Part shown: one piece after another, positions 9,630 to 19,312 of the stretch
Layout: each line of letters starts with the position of its first letter
Numbering within the stretch: the first letter of the stretch is position 1
Origin: Draconibacterium sp.
GTDB taxonomy: Bacteria > Bacteroidota > Bacteroidia > Bacteroidales > Prolixibacteraceae
NCBI GenBank assembly: GCA_011620585.1
Contig: WOYV01000040.1
Coordinates: forward strand, 51,581-115,580
Length of the DNA stretch: 64,000 bases
Reading direction: 5' to 3'
Program-made: the position numbers and the translations under genes
Notes under the pieces: model-generated
Told to the model about the DNA's origin: nothing
What the model saw: only the letters and a program-made list of their open reading frames with translations
Database searches by the model: none

Positions 9630-11576
9630 ATGATATCGTTAGACAAGATAAACCTGAGTTTCGGTGGCTTCGAATTATTTAAGGAAATCAGTTTCCTGAT
9701 TAATCCGAAAGATCGGATAGGACTGGTTGGAAAGAATGGAGCCGGTAAAACCACCCTGTTGAAACTTATCAGTGGAACCGACAATCCAACATCAGGCAGT
9801 ATAGGAATTCCCAAAGATGTTAGCATTGGTTACTTGCCGCAGGAAATGAAACTGAAGGATACGCGAAGCCTGAAGGAAGAAGCGAAACTTGCTTTTGACG
9901 AAGTGCTTCATCTTCAAAGAAGAATTGCTGCATTGACCTCCGAAATTGGGGAAAATGCGGATTATCATTCCGAAGCTTACTTAAAAAAACTAGACAGTCT
10001 AAGTGAACTTAGCGAGCGTTACCAAATGATAGGAGGAGATAATTACGAAGCAGAACTTGAAAAAACGTTACTGGGGCTGGGCTTTGAAAGAACCGATTTC
10101 GATCGGCCAACGTCTGAATTTAGCGGAGGATGGAGAATGCGTGTTGAATTGGCAAAACTACTTCTCCGAAAACCCGATGTTTTTCTGCTCGACGAACCTA
10201 CCAACCACCTCGACATTGAATCAATTCAATGGCTGGAAGATTTTCTGAAAGATTATAAAGGTGCCGTTGTTTTGGTTTCGCACGATAAAACTTTTTTAAA
10301 TGCTGTTTGTAACCGCACTATCGAAATTTCGCTTGGGAAAATTCTTGATCAGAAGATGAATTATTCATCTTTTGTTCAATGGAAAGAAGAACAACGTGAA
10401 ATTACCCTGGCGGCCTACCGCAATCAACAAAAAATGATTGATGAAACAGAAAAGTTTATTGAACGTTTCCGATACAAAGCAACCAAGGCAGTTCAGGTTC
10501 AATCCCGAATCAAGCATCTGGACAAAATCGACCGAATAGAGATCGAAGAGGAAGATACATCGGCTTTAAAACTTAACTTCCCTCCTGCTCCCCGATCAGG
10601 CAGAGTAGTAGTTGATGCTAAAAATATCAGCAAGGCATATTCCGAAAACCTGGTTTTGAATAACATCGACATTAAAATTGAACAGGGTGAAAAAGTTGCT
10701 TTTGTTGGGAGAAATGGTGAAGGAAAAACAACACTGGCCCGTATAATTATGAGCGAACTGCCATTCGAGGGAGAACTTACCTTGGGACACAATGTAAAAG
10801 TGGGGTATTTTGCTCAAAACCAGGCACAACTATTGAATGGTGAATTAACCGTTCTCGAAACCATCGATGAAATTGCGGTGGGCGACATCCGAACAAAAAT
10901 CAGGGATATTTTGGCAGCCTTTCTTTTTCGTGGAGATGAAATTGATAAAAAAGTAAAAGTACTTAGTGGCGGCGAAAAGTCGCGACTTGCCATGATTCGG
11001 TTGATGCTTGAACCCGTTAATTTTCTGATACTCGACGAACCCACCAACCACCTGGATATGCGTTCGAAGGAAATCCTCAAAAATGCCTTGATTAATTTTA
11101 CGGGAACAGTCCTTTTGGTTTCGCACGACCGTGATTTTCTCGATGGCCTGGCCAATTGCATTTATGAATTCAGAAATAAAAAGGTAAAACAGCATTTGGG
11201 TGGAATTTTTGAATTTCTTCAACGAAAGAAAATGGAGTCACTCAGAGAGCTCGAAACAAAGTCGAATTTAGCACAAAACAAAGTTGAAACGAAAAAAGAC
11301 AAAAATGCGGCTGAGTTAAGTTTCGAAGAAAAGAAAGAAATAAATAAAAATATCGCCCGCCTGGAAAAGAAAGTGAACAATACAGAAGAACAGATTGCGG
11401 AGATTGAAGCAAAAATCAGCGAAATGGATAAACTACTTTCTTCTCCTGACAAACTTGAAGATCATTCGGTTTTTGAACAATACGAACGAATGAAACATAA
11501 ATTGGAGCAAGTCATGTACGAATGGGAATTGACCCACGAAGAACTTGAACAGTGGCAAAACCAGAAAAACTGGTAA
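9630..11576 (+). CDS. ABC-F family ATP-binding cassette protein
   Basis: Two ABC cassettes (GLVGKNGAGKTTLLKL, VAFVGRNGEGKTTLARI), no TM segments, C-terminal coiled coil; ATG at 9630 preferred over 9564. Confidence 0.93.
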   Translation: MISLDKINLSFGGFELFKEISFLINPKDRIGLVGKNGAGKTTLLKLISGTDNPTSGSIGIPKDVSIGYLPQEMKLKDTRSLKEEAKLAFDEVLHLQRRIAALTSEIGENADYHSEAYLKKLDSLSELSERYQMIGGDNYEAELEKTLLGLGFERTDFDRPTSEFSGGWRMRVELAKLLLRKPDVFLLDEPTNHLDIESIQWLEDFLKDYKGAVVLVSHDKTFLNAVCNRTIEISLGKILDQKMNYSSFVQWKEEQREITLAAYRNQQKMIDETEKFIERFRYKATKAVQVQSRIKHLDKIDRIEIEEEDTSALKLNFPPAPRSGRVVVDAKNISKAYSENLVLNNIDIKIEQGEKVAFVGRNGEGKTTLARIIMSELPFEGELTLGHNVKVGYFAQNQAQLLNGELTVLETIDEIAVGDIRTKIRDILAAFLFRGDEIDKKVKVLSGGEKSRLAMIRLMLEPVNFLILDEPTNHLDMRSKEILKNALINFTGTVLLVSHDRDFLDGLANCIYEFRNKKVKQHLGGIFEFLQRKKMESLRELETKSNLAQNKVETKKDKNAAELSFEEKKEINKNIARLEKKVNNTEEQIAEIEAKISEMDKLLSSPDKLEDHSVFEQYERMKHKLEQVMYEWELTHEELEQWQNQKNW

Positions 11577-11633
11577 ATATTATCGATACCACAACTAAAT
11601 GATACATAAATATTTATTCTTAAATTTATTGGT

Positions 11634-12368
11634 GTGAACGACGAAGATTTTGTTTTTGGAACCCGTGCTGTGATCGAAGCGATCAGAAACGGGAAGACTG
11701 TAGATAAAGTACTGATAAAAAAAGGTCTAAAAAACGAGTTGTTTTCCGAACTGAATCAATTGATTCGTGAAAACGGTATCGCATCACAATATGTTCCGGT
11801 TGAAAAGATCAACCGCATCACCAGGAAAAACCACCAGGGCGTACTCGCATTTATTTCTCCCATCGAATTTGACAATCTCGACACTGTTTTACCTGGAATT
11901 TTCGAATCAGGGAAAACTCCACTTCTTCTTGTTCTGGACCAGATTACCGATGTTCGAAATTTTGGCGCTATTGTTCGGTCGGCTGAATGTGCAGGAGTTC
12001 AAACAGTTATTATTCCGGAAAAAGGAATGGCACGAATTGGCGCTGACGCAGTGAAAACTTCAGCCGGAGCTATTCATCATTTACCGATTTGTAAAGTACG
12101 AAACCTTGAACACACGGTTCGTTACCTAAAAGAATCGGGATTGAGCATAGTTGCTGCCACCGAAAAAGGGGACAAAGTTTATACAGACGCTGACTTTAGC
12201 GGGCCTGTGGCAATTATAATGGGATCAGAGGATGTGGGAATTTCTGATAATTTACTCCAACTTGCCGATCAGCAATTAAAAATACCCATCATGGGCCAAA
12301 TCGAATCACTGAATGTATCAGTGTCGGCGGCATTGATGATTTACGAAGCGGTTAGACAGCGAAATTAA
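11634..12368 (+). CDS. rlmB: 23S rRNA (guanosine(2251)-2'-O)-methyltransferase RlmB (SpoU/TrmH family), GTG start
   Basis: FGTRAVIEAIRNGKTVDKVLIKKG, DQITDVRNFGAIVRSAE, IMGSEDVGIS, IPIMGQIESLNVSVSAALMIYE. Confidence 0.9.
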   Translation: MNDEDFVFGTRAVIEAIRNGKTVDKVLIKKGLKNELFSELNQLIRENGIASQYVPVEKINRITRKNHQGVLAFISPIEFDNLDTVLPGIFESGKTPLLLVLDQITDVRNFGAIVRSAECAGVQTVIIPEKGMARIGADAVKTSAGAIHHLPICKVRNLEHTVRYLKESGLSIVAATEKGDKVYTDADFSGPVAIIMGSEDVGISDNLLQLADQQLKIPIMGQIESLNVSVSAALMIYEAVRQRN

Positions 12369-12832
12369 GCATTTACCGGAATAGTTCTCTTGAATGATTC
12401 TTCGAGTGAAATAAATGTTTCGGTACTTGCAACTCCGGTAATTTTTTGGATCTGTCCGCTTAAAATTGCTTTTAGGTGCTCGTTGTCTTTGGCATAAACT
12501 TTAATGAAAATTGCATACTGTCCGGTTGTATAATGACATTCTACTATTTCAGGAATCTCTTCCAGCTTTTTTACAACTTCTGTAAAAAGCCCGCCCTTTT
12601 CGAGAAAAATACCAATATATGTACATGTCTTAAAGTCCACCTTTTTAGGATCGATGTGATAACCTGAACCCACAATTACCTCCAGGTCCAACATCCGGTT
12701 TACACGTTGATGCACCGCAGCTCTCGAAATACCAACTTCCTTGGCCACATCCTTAAATGGGATCCGGGCATTTTTTGTGATAATATCTAAAATCTTCAAA
12801 TCCCAATCATCTAATGAACTCCTCAATGTCAT
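12365..12832 (-). CDS. Lrp/AsnC family transcriptional regulator
   Basis: LDIITKNARIPFKDVAKEVGISRAAVHQRVNRM HTH and RAM domain. Confidence 0.92.
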   Translation of the reverse strand: MTLRSSLDDWDLKILDIITKNARIPFKDVAKEVGISRAAVHQRVNRMLDLEVIVGSGYHIDPKKVDFKTCTYIGIFLEKGGLFTEVVKKLEEIPEIVECHYTTGQYAIFIKVYAKDNEHLKAILSGQIQKITGVASTETFISLEESFKRTIPVNA

Positions 12833-13167
12833 GTCTTACAATTTTCTACCAAAAATACCTAAAACCGAACATTAATCCAACAATTTTATTCGACCTGCCC
12901 GGAATAGTAACAAAATGAAAACATTTTAAACTTTCCTTACGACATTTACATAAATATTATCACCTTGTTAAGAATAATGATATTTAAATTTCAATTTTCT
13001 ATAAGAATGACATTTTTTATTCTAAATAAATATATTTACCCCTGGTTTATAACAAACCGACAACAGAGCTTGGCTTTTTTAAACAGACAATTCAGTAAAT
13101 GAGTGCGGACTTCATTGCTTATCAATGGCTTTCCGCAATATCATGCTGAAATAAAAACTTCAGAAAA

Positions 13168-14499
13168 ATGAGAAATACAGTAAGTTGGTGGCTGATTTTA
13201 AGCCTACTTATAATTGTTGCGCTTTTAGGGGTGATTATTCCCGGTGGATTGGGTGAACAAGATCGGTCGAATATAAATGCCGGAGATACCGCATGGATGC
13301 TGACAGCAACCGGGCTGGTACTTCTGATGACCCCTGGGCTGGCCCTCTTTTATGGAGGGATGATCCAATCGAAAAATATTATTTCAACTATGCTCCAGAG
13401 CTTTATAGCGATGGGGATTGTGAGTGTGATATGGGTGATTGTTGGGTTTAGTATTGCCTTTGGCGATAGTGTTGGTTGGGAAGGCTTTGGGCTCTTTGGC
13501 AATCCAGCTACTTACTTCATGTTCCGCGGAGTTGGTGGTGGAACCAATCCCGATTTCGCACCCACGTTTCCATTCGCAATATTTGCGATGTTCCAGCTTA
13601 AGTTTGCAATCATCACTCCTGCACTCATTACCGGATCGTTTGCCGGAAGAGTACGTTTCAGATCATACATGCTATTCATGACCCTATTTATTATTTTCAT
13701 TTATGCGCCACTGGCTCACTGGACCTGGCACCCGAATGGTTTTCTGCGAAACTGGGGTGTCCTTGATTTTGCCGGTGGAACCGTGGTTCATATGTCGGCT
13801 GGCTTTGCAGCCCTTGCGGGGGCTCTGTTTTTAGGGCGTAGAAAAGATGCAAATAAAGAGTTTAAGCCAGCCAACATTCCTTACATTTTACTAGGCGCAG
13901 GTATGCTTTGGTTTGGTTGGTTTGGATTCAACGCCGGCTCGGCTCTGGCAGCTAACGATGTTGCAGCTTCGGCATTGGTTAATACCAACACAGCATCGGC
14001 TGCGGCGATGCTAACCTGGATATTTTTCGATGCAGCTCAAGGGAAAAAGCCATCAGCGATGGGAGCATCAATCGGGCTGGTTGTTGGACTGGTTGCCATA
14101 ACACCAGCAGCGGGTTTTGTTACCGTAGGGGCAAGTATTTTCATAGGTGTTATTGCTGCTATAATCAGCAACTATGCGATTACACTACGCACAAAATCGA
14201 AACTTGACGATACGCTGGACGTTTTTCCGGCACATGGAATGGGAGGGATTACCGGAATGGTACTAACCGCTGTTTTTGCCAACGATGTGGGTTTAATTCA
14301 CGGCGAGATAACCACCTTTCTTTATCACCTGCTCGCCCTGGTAATTGTAGGAGTCTTTACTTTTGGAGGATCGATGTTGATTTACAAAATTACCGATATG
14401 ATCGTTCCGATGCGGATTTCGCCCCATGGCGAGCGTATTGGGCTTGACATTAGCCAACACGATGAATCTTACAATTTTGTGTATTCTGATGAAAAATAA
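13168..14499 (+). CDS. amt: Ammonium transporter (Amt/MEP family)
   Basis: AWMLTATGLVLLMTPGLALFYGGMIQSKN, FAGGTVVHMSAGFAALAGALFLG, DVFPAHGMGGITG. Confidence 0.96.
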   Translation: MRNTVSWWLILSLLIIVALLGVIIPGGLGEQDRSNINAGDTAWMLTATGLVLLMTPGLALFYGGMIQSKNIISTMLQSFIAMGIVSVIWVIVGFSIAFGDSVGWEGFGLFGNPATYFMFRGVGGGTNPDFAPTFPFAIFAMFQLKFAIITPALITGSFAGRVRFRSYMLFMTLFIIFIYAPLAHWTWHPNGFLRNWGVLDFAGGTVVHMSAGFAALAGALFLGRRKDANKEFKPANIPYILLGAGMLWFGWFGFNAGSALAANDVAASALVNTNTASAAAMLTWIFFDAAQGKKPSAMGASIGLVVGLVAITPAAGFVTVGASIFIGVIAAIISNYAITLRTKSKLDDTLDVFPAHGMGGITGMVLTAVFANDVGLIHGEITTFLYHLLALVIVGVFTFGGSMLIYKITDMIVPMRISPHGERIGLDISQHDESYNFVYSDEK

Positions 14500-14516
14500 A
14501 TTGGAATTACCTGTAA

Positions 14517-14546
14517 GAAAAAAGGCCTTTAAAAGGCCTTTTTTTA
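14517..14546. terminator. Bidirectional intrinsic terminator between convergent amt and Lrp genes
   Basis: AAAAAAGGCCTTTAAAAGGCCTTTTTTT. Confidence 0.85.
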
Positions 14547-15038
14547 TTTGATCGGAACTTGTCGTTTAAAGTCCATTTCGAGCGAGATAAAAGTTTCTGT
14601 TCGTGCAATCCCTTCAATATTCTGAAGTTCTTCGTCGATCAGTTGTTTCAAATGCCTGTTTGTTTTAGTTTGAATCTTCACAAAAATGGCATAGGCACCG
14701 GTGGTATAATGGCATTCCACAATCTCAGGTATTTTCCGCAGTTCTTCGGCAACCTGTGTGTGAAACCTGGCTTTATCAAGATAAATTCCCATATAAGCAC
14801 AGGTATTGTAACCCAATTTCTGAGGATTCACAATAAACTCGCTGCCATGCACCACTTCAATATTCAGCAAACGTTGAACACGCTGATGAATGGCTGCCCC
14901 CGATACGCCACATTCGCGTGCTACTTCCAAAAATGGAATACGGGCATTCTTAGTAATGAGTTTTAATATTTTTTCATCCAGCTCGTCAATTTCAGCTGCC
15001 CTTTCTTCAAAAAAATCATTCGATTTCATCTTTTTCAA
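14544..15038 (-). CDS. Lrp/AsnC family transcriptional regulator (paralogue of 12365-12832)
   Basis: LKLITKNARIPFLEVARECGVSGAAIHQRVQRLLNIEVVHGSEF; closely similar to the other Lrp in this window. Confidence 0.92.
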   Translation of the reverse strand: MKKMKSNDFFEERAAEIDELDEKILKLITKNARIPFLEVARECGVSGAAIHQRVQRLLNIEVVHGSEFIVNPQKLGYNTCAYMGIYLDKARFHTQVAEELRKIPEIVECHYTTGAYAIFVKIQTKTNRHLKQLIDEELQNIEGIARTETFISLEMDFKRQVPIK

Positions 15039-15278
15039 AATTGATTGTTTATTGAGGTTGATAATGATAAAACATCCAAGGTAAAATTGAAATTCAGTTG
15101 TTAGATTTCAATTTAAGAACAAATGCTTTCCTCATTGTTTCACACTTCCGTTAGTTTCAAATTAAAGCACAAATGTATCTAAATATAACAAATTTTAAGA
15201 TGAGGTGCTAAATAACATGTCGATTTTTACAAATCGTTAGTTGAGCCGAATTTATTCACTGAAATCAGATTTTACTTT

Positions 15279-16601
15279 TTATCTGTATTTCCCCGCAATC
15301 CGGCTAATATCGGTCCCTGAAAGTTGCTGAAATACACGCAATTCAAATTCAGGAATAACCGCCATAACATGATCAAAAATATCAGCCTGAACGGCTTCGT
15401 ATTTTGCCCATTCCTGCTGGTTTGAAAAAACATATATCTCAATGGGCAACCCTTCGGAAGTTGGTTGCAATTGCCGGACCAGGAACGTCATGTCCTGATG
15501 AACATTTGGATGCTGCCTCAAATACACCTCAAGGTACTTTCTGAAAATACCGACATTGGTTTGATGACGACCACTAATTTTATCTTCATCAGAAAGATTT
15601 TTACCCTTGTTATATTCGCGCAATTCTTTTTCCTTTTCTCTGACATACCCACGAATAAGATCAAACTTTTCGAACCTGCCCAACATTTCCTCATCACAAA
15701 ATTTAATCGTATTCACATCGATCAATACCGAACGCTTGATCCTTCGTCCTCCCGACTCTTCCATGCCTTTCCAGTTACTAAACGATTCTGAAACCAATGC
15801 ATAAGTTGGGATTGTGGCAATTGTTTTATCCCAGTTCTGAACTTTTACGGTGTTCAAGGTAATATCAATTACGGTCCCATCGGCATTGTGTTTGGGTACA
15901 GTAACCCAATCGCCAAGTTTAACCATGTTATTGGCCGATAATTGGATAGATGCTACTAATCCAAGAATCGTATCTTTAAAAATTAACAGCAACACAGCCG
16001 CCATGGTACCTAACCCAATAACTAAATCCCAGGGATCTTTTTTAAAGAGATAAGCAATTACTAAAATACCCGCCATTCCGTAAATGAAAATCTTTATCAA
16101 CTGGATGTAACCTTTTATAGGCCGGGTTGCAGCATATTGCGTGGTATTGTAAATTTCCATCAACGAATTCAGCAAGGCGTTCACCATGTGGACCCCGATC
16201 CCGATGAGATAGAGTTTTGATAAACGGATCAGGATATCATCAAGATACAGGTAAAAATCTCGTGAAAGAATTTCTATTGCATGTGCATCCAAATTTTCTA
16301 TTTTAATAGAATTGTCGGGGCCTGCAAAATTGGCAGCATAAAAGAAGATCAAAGCCGGGACCAGGTTTGCAATACTCTGAAAAACATGATTTTCCACCAA
16401 AATATCGTCCCACTTTGTTTCGGTTTTAGTTGCCATGCGATGAACCACATACAACATAAACCTGCGTGCAACAAAATATGCCAGGTACGATAAAATCGCG
16501 ATAACAATAAAAGCAACCAGGGCTGCCAGCGGTTTGGCAAATGCTTCCATTCCATCCAGCATCCTGAATTCCTTCAATAAAAATCGATAGAAAAATTGCA
16601 T
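15279..16601 (-). CDS. Mechanosensitive ion channel, MscS family
   Basis: Several TM segments then LGDWVTVPKHNADGTVIDITLNTVKVQNWDKTIATIPTYALVSESFSNW. Confidence 0.9.
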   Translation of the reverse strand: MQFFYRFLLKEFRMLDGMEAFAKPLAALVAFIVIAILSYLAYFVARRFMLYVVHRMATKTETKWDDILVENHVFQSIANLVPALIFFYAANFAGPDNSIKIENLDAHAIEILSRDFYLYLDDILIRLSKLYLIGIGVHMVNALLNSLMEIYNTTQYAATRPIKGYIQLIKIFIYGMAGILVIAYLFKKDPWDLVIGLGTMAAVLLLIFKDTILGLVASIQLSANNMVKLGDWVTVPKHNADGTVIDITLNTVKVQNWDKTIATIPTYALVSESFSNWKGMEESGGRRIKRSVLIDVNTIKFCDEEMLGRFEKFDLIRGYVREKEKELREYNKGKNLSDEDKISGRHQTNVGIFRKYLEVYLRQHPNVHQDMTFLVRQLQPTSEGLPIEIYVFSNQQEWAKYEAVQADIFDHVMAVIPEFELRVFQQLSGTDISRIAGKYR

Positions 16602-16645
16602 GACGTTTAATTTACATTTGATACATTAGCTCACAAATTTATAAA

Positions 16646-17929
16646 ATGCCGGCTATGAATAGGGTATTTACCGCGGTTTTTCTCCTCTTCCCGATTTTGT
16701 TAAGTGCACAAATCGATTACAATAACTTTTTCAGAAACAAATCGTTCCGTTTTGATTTCCTTTTAGGAGGAAACAACGAGGAAGTGGTTGTCTATCCTCA
16801 GCAAATGAAAGAAGAACCATTTTGGGCAGGCAATAAATCAAATTTGGTGGACACATTTAATTATGGAAGCTATCGTTATCGCGTCTACGATGTGAAATCG
16901 GACAGCCTTATTTTTTCAAAAGGATTTAGCACACTGTTTCAGGAATGGCAAACCACTGCTGAAGCCAAACAAATAAGCCGTACTTTTTATCAGGCCGCCA
17001 TTTTTCCATATCCCCAAAAAGACGTTCGGCTCGAAATCGATGCCCGGCAATGGGACGGAAGCTTTAAGACCATTTATCAAACTACCATCGATCCGAAAAG
17101 TTATTTTATCCTGAAAGAACCGACACCCGCATACGAAACCCTGGATATACTTGAAAACGGAAAACCTGGGCATAAGGTCGACATTGTTGTGCTTGCCGAA
17201 GGTTATCTGAATAGCGAACAGAATAAATTCGTGGAAGACGTAAAACGGGTAACCAGTTATTTATTCGAAGAAGAACCTTTTCGTTCAGAAAAAGAGAAAT
17301 TTAATGTGCGTGCAGTGTTTACGCCATCTGTCGATCAGGGCACCGATGTTCCGGGCGAACACATTTATCGTAATACTGCTTATAATTCCAGCTTTTACAC
17401 ATTCGATCTTCCGCGCTACCTCACCACCACCGATATGAAAAGTGTATACGATGCGGCAGCTGTTGTACCGTACGATCAAATCTATGTTTTAGTGAATACG
17501 GAACGTTATGGTGGGGGTGGTTTTTACAACTTTATAACGGTTTGCACTGCCGATAACGAATTGACAAAAGAAGTTTTTGTACACGAATTCGGGCATAGCT
17601 TTGCCGGTTTGGGCGACGAATATTATACTTCGACAGTGGCTTACGAAGATTTTTACAACCTCGAAGCAGAACCCTGGGAACCCAACCTGACTACGCTGAT
17701 TGATTTTGATAAAAAATGGAAAAATATGGTTGCTGCCGACACTCCTGTCCCTACTCCGCGTAAAGAGAAATTCAGTAAAACCATTGGGGTATTCGAAGGA
17801 GGAGGATACATGGACAAAGGCATTTATTCTCCTTTTATGGATTGCCGGATGAAAAGTAATGAATCAAAAGGATTTTGTCCGGTTTGCGGGGAAGCGATCC
17901 GAAAAGTGATCAGGGCACAAACTGAATAA
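16646..17929 (+). CDS. Secreted M64 (IgA peptidase-like) metallopeptidase
   Basis: Signal peptide; VDIVVLAEGYLNSEQNKFVEDV; zinc motif VHEFGHSFAGLGDEYY. Confidence 0.9.
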   Translation: MPAMNRVFTAVFLLFPILLSAQIDYNNFFRNKSFRFDFLLGGNNEEVVVYPQQMKEEPFWAGNKSNLVDTFNYGSYRYRVYDVKSDSLIFSKGFSTLFQEWQTTAEAKQISRTFYQAAIFPYPQKDVRLEIDARQWDGSFKTIYQTTIDPKSYFILKEPTPAYETLDILENGKPGHKVDIVVLAEGYLNSEQNKFVEDVKRVTSYLFEEEPFRSEKEKFNVRAVFTPSVDQGTDVPGEHIYRNTAYNSSFYTFDLPRYLTTTDMKSVYDAAAVVPYDQIYVLVNTERYGGGGFYNFITVCTADNELTKEVFVHEFGHSFAGLGDEYYTSTVAYEDFYNLEAEPWEPNLTTLIDFDKKWKNMVAADTPVPTPRKEKFSKTIGVFEGGGYMDKGIYSPFMDCRMKSNESKGFCPVCGEAIRKVIRAQTE

Positions 17930-18187
17930 AAACAAGTCGCCTGCACACGAAGCAAGAAATGCAGAAAGCGCCATTTTTACTACCGTCTTATCAATTTCTT
18001 TTGAATGCAGATAGAAATACCCTCCAATCCAAACCATTATAAAGGGTTTGAAAATAGGATCTAACAACGGTAGTTGAAGATATTCCCCGGCGAGATCACC
18101 CACAACAATAATGATAAAAAGAAAATGGAGCAGGATTTTTTTAATGATCGGTTTTATTCCCGATAAAATTAATATTTTCCCGCAAAT
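17930..18187 (-). pseudogene. Truncated YhhN/TMEM86-like (lysoplasmalogenase family) remnant
   Basis: Minus-strand frame reads LSGIKPIIKKILLHFLFIIIVVGDLAGEYLQLPLLDPIFKPFIMVWIGGYFYLHSKEIDKTVVKMALSAFLASCAGDLFLF (GDL..E/KP.IM/GDLFLF pattern), then becomes antisense to the M64 3' end. Confidence 0.5.
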
Positions 18188-18230
18188 TCAGAAAGAACCA
18201 GAAAATAGTAATATTGAAGCAACAATGGGG

Positions 18231-19196
18231 TTAGTAACAAACCTCCGTTTTCAGAAACTGATTAACATACCGATCAACTCCATCTTCAAGCTCGGTGAAT
18301 GATTTTTTGTAACCCGTGTTGCGTAATTTATTGATTTCGGCTTCGGTATAATACTGGTAGCGGCCACGTAAATCCACGGGAGTATCGATAAAAGAAATAT
18401 TAGGCTGAACTTTCAGGCTGTTAAAAACCGAAGTGGTAAGGTCGTAAAACGAGCGTGCCTTCCCGGTGCCCACATTATAAATCCCCGAGTTATCCTGGTT
18501 TTCCATAAAAAACATCATCACGTCGGCAATGTCTTCCACATAAACAAAATCGCGGCTTTGTTCGCCATCTCTATAGGCTTTGTGATGCGAGCGGAAAAGC
18601 TGCATTTTACCCGTTTCGGCAATCGTTTTATAGGCATGCAAAACCACCGATGCCATTCTTCCCTTATGATATTCGTTAGGCCCGTAAACATTAAAGAATT
18701 TCATGCCAGCCCAAAACGGAGGCGTGCGGAATTGTTTGAGTGCCCAAACATCGAAATCATGTTTCGACCACCCGTATAAATTTAACGGACGCAAATCTCG
18801 TATCTTTACATGCGAATCCGAGAAACCTTCTTCTCCGTTACCATAAGTAGCAGCCGAAGAAGCATACAAAAGCGGAACCTGAATTTCGGAACAGATATTC
18901 CAAAGGCGCTGAGAATAAATAAGATTAAGTTGCTGATAGAGTTCGGGCTCCTGACCAACCGTGTCGGTTCGTGCTCCAAGATGGAAAATAAAATCTACAT
19001 CTTGCTGATGTTTGATCAGCCATTTAAAAAAGTCATCACGATCGATGAACTTTCGATATTTTTTTTGAAGAAGATTGAGATCTTTCCAGGGGTCATCGAA
19101 CTTGTCAACAAGAATAAGATCTTCGTATCCTGCTTTGTTGAGCTTCCCAACCAAGTAACTTCCGATAAATCCGGCTGCGCCTGTTACTACAATCAT
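18231..19196 (-). CDS. hldD: ADP-L-glycero-D-manno-heptose-6-epimerase
   Basis: VVTGAAGFIGSYLVGKLN, LYASSAATYGNGEEGF, LNLYGWSKHDFD, FNVYGPNEYHKGRMASV. Confidence 0.92.
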   Translation of the reverse strand: MIVVTGAAGFIGSYLVGKLNKAGYEDLILVDKFDDPWKDLNLLQKKYRKFIDRDDFFKWLIKHQQDVDFIFHLGARTDTVGQEPELYQQLNLIYSQRLWNICSEIQVPLLYASSAATYGNGEEGFSDSHVKIRDLRPLNLYGWSKHDFDVWALKQFRTPPFWAGMKFFNVYGPNEYHKGRMASVVLHAYKTIAETGKMQLFRSHHKAYRDGEQSRDFVYVEDIADVMMFFMENQDNSGIYNVGTGKARSFYDLTTSVFNSLKVQPNISFIDTPVDLRGRYQYYTEAEINKLRNTGYKKSFTELEDGVDRYVNQFLKTEVCY

Positions 19197-19312
19197 TTAT
19201 CAGCGATTTTGTGAGTACAGTAAAAAACACTGTTTCCTGAAATTTTGCTTTTACCTAAAACTGTTCATTATGTTTTTTATTGTACAAGAGCACAAAATAA
19301 AATTAACTTTTT

